Below are positions 24,798 to 27,682 of a stretch of DNA of 27,682 nt, piece by piece. A model generated the notes under the pieces. It was given only the letters and a program-made list of their open reading frames with translations, did no database searches and was not told the DNA's origin. Each line of letters begins with the position of its first letter. Within the stretch, counting starts at the first letter, position 1. The stretch comes from Candidatus Iainarchaeum sp. (GTDB lineage Archaea; Iainarchaeota; Iainarchaeia; Iainarchaeales; DTGL01), in the NCBI GenBank assembly GCA_017608575.1, contig JAFCFP010000008.1, positions 1 to 27,682 on the forward strand, in the 5' to 3' direction. Position numbers and translations under genes: made by a program.

Positions 24798-25604
24798 ATG
24801 CCATCACTTGCCCCACTTGGTGCAGAGGAGAGTATTTTCAGCAATATTGATTCGCTCAATGCAGAGTTTGTTCCAAAATTTTTGCCTTACCGCGAACAAG
24901 AGCAAAAAATAATAGCACAAACCATTAAGCCATTATGCGAGGGAAAATGTTGCAGGAACCTGCTTATTTTTGGAAAAGCCGGCATTGGAAAAACCCATGC
25001 AGTAAAACGAGTGCTTGAAGATGTTTTGTCAGAAACAGACAATGTAAGGCAGGCATTTGTCAATTGCTGGGTGGATTCTTCCACGCTGGGAATCCTTGGA
25101 AAGATTGCGTTTGACCTCGGCTTTAATGTTCACAATGGAATGACTCAAACAGAATTATTACAAAGAATCAAGGCAAGAGCAGAAGAAAAATCCATTGTTT
25201 TTGTGTTTGATGAGATTGACAAGGCTGAAGACCAGGGTTTTTTGTATTCAGTGCTGGAAGAAGTAACGGAGAGGGCAATAATTGCAATTACCAATAGCAA
25301 GGAATGGCTTGCATTGCTGGATGAAAGAATTCGCTCGCGTTTTTTGCCCCAGGAACTTGAATTCAGGCCTTATTCAAAAGCGGAAATAAGTGGCATAATG
25401 CGGGAGAGAAGAAAATTCGCATTTTACCAGGAAACATGGAGCCCTGAAGCAATTAGTTTAGTGGATGAGAAAACATTTGAATTGAGCGATGTTAGGGCTG
25501 GAATTCAATTAATGCGCGAAGCCGGCTTGGTTGCAGAAGAAAAAGCAAGCAGAATTGTTCAATTAGAGCATGTTGCAAAGGCATTGGAAAAATTATTCCC
25601 CTAG
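24798..25604 (+). CDS. Short Orc1/Cdc6-like AAA+ ATPase
   Basis: The product is 268 residues against about 400 for full Orc1/Cdc6. After FLPYREQEQKII, the entry sequence of Cdc6 proteins, come Walker A GKAGIGKTH (59-67), Walker B VFVFDEID (134-141), sensor 1 ITN (164-166), an arginine-finger segment DERIRSRF (175-182) and sensor 2 LSDVRAGIQLMREA. It stops soon after the lid domain and lacks the C-terminal winged helix that full-length proteins use to bind origins. It could be a regulatory or repair paralogue. GGGAG lies seven bases before the ATG. It forms an operon with the metallo-hydrolase and overlaps the opposing scpB gene by 12 bases. Confidence 0.85.
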   Translation: MPSLAPLGAEESIFSNIDSLNAEFVPKFLPYREQEQKIIAQTIKPLCEGKCCRNLLIFGKAGIGKTHAVKRVLEDVLSETDNVRQAFVNCWVDSSTLGILGKIAFDLGFNVHNGMTQTELLQRIKARAEEKSIVFVFDEIDKAEDQGFLYSVLEEVTERAIIAITNSKEWLALLDERIRSRFLPQELEFRPYSKAEISGIMRERRKFAFYQETWSPEAISLVDEKTFELSDVRAGIQLMREAGLVAEEKASRIVQLEHVAKALEKLFP

Positions 25605-26102
25605 TTTTACTTCTCCAAAAACTTCGTGGAATTTTTTGGTGGTTGACAGCAAATATGTTCTACCGCTTGGCGTTTTTTCAACAAATCCTTGTTCCACTAA
25701 AGCCTTAATGTGGTCATATGCTTTGTTGTTTCTGTATTTTATTACAAGCGATTGCTTTATGGGTTGTTTTACTGCAATGAGTGCAAGCGTTCTTTGAAGG
25801 CCTTTATGCATTTCGCTTTTCATTGCCAAATGCTTTACTTTTTCAAGGTGGTGGGGCTTAACTCTCATTTGAAAAACGCCTTCTTCGCTTGCAATTATTT
25901 CCACTCCACTTTGGCGTTGCAGGTAGTCACTTGAAAGTTCTGCAAGCATTTTAAGAGCAACTCGTTTGTTTTTTAATTCCACTAAATTCATTAAATCATT
26001 CAAGTGCAGTGAACCCGGAGCCATAAACAGGGCAGACTCAATCACTTGCTTGTGTTCATCCCAGTTTTTCACTGCTCTGGCTATTTCTCTTAATTTTTCC
26101 AT
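25593..26102 (-). CDS. scpB: Segregation and condensation protein ScpB
   Basis: The product is 169 residues. It contains paired winged-helix motifs: VIESALFMAPGSLHLNDLM at the start and LALIAVKQPIKQSLV...LVEQGFVEKTPSGRTYLLSTTKKF in the second half, which is the typical ScpB order. ScpB works with ScpA and SMC in chromosome compaction. No scpA or smc lies in the window. GGGGTG five bases before the ATG at 26102 sets the start. A TATA-like TTATAATTTTTTTT lies upstream. Confidence 0.88.
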   Translation of the reverse strand: MEKLREIARAVKNWDEHKQVIESALFMAPGSLHLNDLMNLVELKNKRVALKMLAELSSDYLQRQSGVEIIASEEGVFQMRVKPHHLEKVKHLAMKSEMHKGLQRTLALIAVKQPIKQSLVIKYRNNKAYDHIKALVEQGFVEKTPSGRTYLLSTTKKFHEVFGEVKLGE

Positions 26103-26195
26103 TCAAACACCCCAAAAAAGGCAAAAGAAAAACCCAAGATAAAAAAAATTATAACGAGAGAAATTAATAAATTTAACCCAAGGAATTATTTTGCA

Positions 26196-27137
26196 TTATT
26201 CTCTATCAACAAGAATAAAAGTCCAAGTATGTGTTCTTGGATCAAAATCCACCAAAATGTTTCCCTCAGCAATATTTATTCCCTTTTTTGAATGCGGATC
26301 ACCATATAATTTTTTCTTCACCCATTGATTGTCTTTTTTGAACTGTTCTAATTGAGTGTTTAATTCTCTTGCAAGGTTTTTCCATTTATCCCATTTTTTC
26401 GCTCCAGCAAAATAACCTTCAAATTCCTGGAAAAAACGCTGCAATGCCCGCATGTGAAAATCGCTTCCTGGAAATTCGTAGAGATAGTCTGGAACAATTC
26501 CCTCTCTTGCCATTGCTTTTACGTCAAGAACGGTTGGCTTTGGAATAAGCTGGCTGGCAAAGATTTCAGGAGTTGCAATTAAGTAAACTTGTCTTTTAAC
26601 AGTATAATTTCTCTTATTTCCTCCAAAGCCAAGAAAGCCGGGAATTCCACCAAAGCCGTGCCGAATTGCATTATTGAATTCATCCACTGATTTTATTACA
26701 TGGGCTGATTCATGAAAAGCCGGATCGCTTACTTCCATTGCTTGAACATTTGAAAAATCCTTCAAAACAATGGATTTGCCTTTAGCGTATTCTGCTTCAA
26801 ATGTTGTTCCAACAACAGAGTCAGGGTGCAATGGCCAGCGTGGCAATTTTCTGAGCCTGGATTCAATGTCTTCAACGATTGAATCAAATTGTCCTCTTTG
26901 GAATCTTTTAACCTCTTTTCTGCCATAAAGTGCTTCAAGGAAAAAAATTCCCCTTGGAAACAAAACCATTCTTTTTCCGCTTTTTGTTTTAAAAAAAGTT
27001 CCAGCCCTTTTTCTGCCAGCGAAAAATATTCCCTTTTCCCTTGCGGTTTTTTCTTTCCATCGCCTTAAGGGCCTTCGTGTTCTAACAGTGAAGGGACTTT
27101 TTGAAGCTCCAGTGCGCCTTATTGGTTTTTTTGCCAT
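26196..27137 (-). CDS. Hypothetical protein with basic N-terminal tail
   Basis: The product is 313 residues from ATG 27137 (MAKKPIRRTGASKSPF); an upstream in-frame ATG at 27200 adds 21 residues. The shared TATA-like ATTTAAAA at about 27207-27214 would start transcription inside that extension, favouring 27137. The first 60 residues are Lys/Arg-rich, then a globular region rich in aromatics follows. The last 40 residues (YGDPHSKKG...EGNILVDFD...FILVD) loosely recall the catalytic loop of aminoglycoside-phosphotransferase-type kinases but lack a clean HGD motif. Function unknown. Confidence 0.65.
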   Translation of the reverse strand: MAKKPIRRTGASKSPFTVRTRRPLRRWKEKTAREKGIFFAGRKRAGTFFKTKSGKRMVLFPRGIFFLEALYGRKEVKRFQRGQFDSIVEDIESRLRKLPRWPLHPDSVVGTTFEAEYAKGKSIVLKDFSNVQAMEVSDPAFHESAHVIKSVDEFNNAIRHGFGGIPGFLGFGGNKRNYTVKRQVYLIATPEIFASQLIPKPTVLDVKAMAREGIVPDYLYEFPGSDFHMRALQRFFQEFEGYFAGAKKWDKWKNLARELNTQLEQFKKDNQWVKKKLYGDPHSKKGINIAEGNILVDFDPRTHTWTFILVDRE

Positions 27138-27200
27138 AAAGAAATAATGCCTTTTTCTTTTTTTAAAGCCATCTAATGGCTTTTGGGCAAGAACAAACAT

Positions 27201-27250
27201 GCAATAGTTTTAAATCACTCTGTGCGCATAAAATTTTAGGAGGCATTAAA
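27201..27250. promoter_or_regulatory. Divergent promoter with shared TATA-like box
   Basis: TTTTAAAT at about 27207-27214 is nearly symmetrical and can serve both directions. AGGAGG at 27238-27243 lies seven bases before the TTG start at 27251 on the plus strand. Confidence 0.45.
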
Positions 27251-27682
27251 TTGAAGCCCGTCCACGCAAGAACAACAACCAACAAGAAACCAAAAAGCAG
27301 GATTCGGAGAATGGAAAGGCGGGTTCCGGTCATTAGAAAAAAAAAGAAGCAACACTCACAGCTTGAAAAACTAATAATTGAGGATTTAACCCCAAAAAAG
27401 GGAGGAATCAGAAGGCCATATGAAAGACCATTTCTTGTAAGGGTAAGCGATCAATTGGCTGTAAGAGGCATTCCTGCTTTTTTTAACAAAATTGCAATAA
27501 GCAGGGCATTGAGAAAAAAAGGCTTTTTTCCACAGGGAATAGAAATAGCCATAAAGCATTCCAGGGAATATTTAGCAAAACCGCAAAGCATTGCTTCAGC
27601 TGTTGGGCCGTTGTCAAAAATGCTTTCTCGTGGCAGGGCAGTATTTCTCAAAATAACCGAAGCCACCAATGGCTCTATTGTG
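27251..27682 (+). CDS. Hypothetical basic-tailed protein, 3' end outside window
   Basis: The frame is open from TTG 27251 to the end of the window, giving 144 residues without a stop. AGGAGG seven bases upstream supports the start. The first 45 residues are very basic (KKPKSRIRRMERR, IRKKKKQ), then a globular part follows (RRPYERPFLVRVSDQLAV, IPAFFNKIAISRALRKKG). Its tail resembles those of the divergent neighbour and of genes at 11471, 13347 and 14435 in composition only. No family recognised. Confidence 0.7.
   Translation, partial: MKPVHARTTTNKKPKSRIRRMERRVPVIRKKKKQHSQLEKLIIEDLTPKKGGIRRPYERPFLVRVSDQLAVRGIPAFFNKIAISRALRKKGFFPQGIEIAIKHSREYLAKPQSIASAVGPLSKMLSRGRAVFLKITEATNGSIV

Noticed and set aside
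1..27682. CRISPR arrays, insertion sequences, rRNA genes and C/D box RNAs
   Set aside because: No regularly spaced direct repeats, transposase motifs, rRNA segments or paired C and D boxes outside coding regions were seen.

Overview
The window reads as a stretch of an archaeal chromosome, most likely from a DPANN-type lineage (Diapherotrites-like is a guess). It is AT-rich. Starts are preceded by GGTG/GAGGTGA ribosome binding sites or by TATA-like boxes about 25 bases upstream of leaderless ATGs, and TTG starts are common. The four tRNA genes do not encode CCA. Marker genes include a short Orc1/Cdc6-like ATPase, ScpB, a membrane pyrophosphatase, a fused NAD(P)H-hydrate epimerase/dehydratase and a PPC/DUF296 protein. 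Many secreted or membrane proteins match nothing I recognise.

Region 1 (1-6300) is a cell-surface block. A giant cysteine-rich secreted repeat protein, whose start lies outside the window, is followed by a small lipoprotein. After tRNA-Arg comes a second secreted protein, with a Kazal-like domain and a long 11-residue repeat array, again followed by a small lipoprotein. Both pairs have the same layout.

Region 2 (6300-11400) holds a possible nuclease-fold protein, a membrane-anchored surface protein, a flavodoxin-fold protein, a histone-deacetylase-family amidohydrolase, a small membrane protein next to a methyltransferase, tRNA-Leu, a HIT hydrolase and a PPC/DUF296 protein.

Region 3 (11400-15400) is the least ordinary part. 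It has short lysine/arginine-rich orphan proteins, two tRNA-Ser genes, a folded RNA candidate at 12618-12687, an HD phosphohydrolase and a decayed argininosuccinate lyase (argH) fragment with a frameshift in a poly-A run. It also has a repeat that follows tRNA-Ser(TGA) as well as tRNA-Arg, and an AT-rich spacer.

Region 4 (15400-27682) runs from a winged-helix regulator and a DUF1704/MATCAP-like metallopeptidase, through a GMP synthase of the long eukaryote-like form, NAD(P)HX repair, an (alpha/alpha)6-barrel glycosidase and the ion-pumping pyrophosphatase, to a metallo-beta-lactamase hydrolase, the Cdc6-like ATPase and ScpB. It ends with two divergent basic-tailed orphan genes, the second cut by the window edge. 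The enzymes cover purine synthesis, cofactor repair and pyrophosphate use, and the last conserved cluster concerns chromosome replication and segregation.
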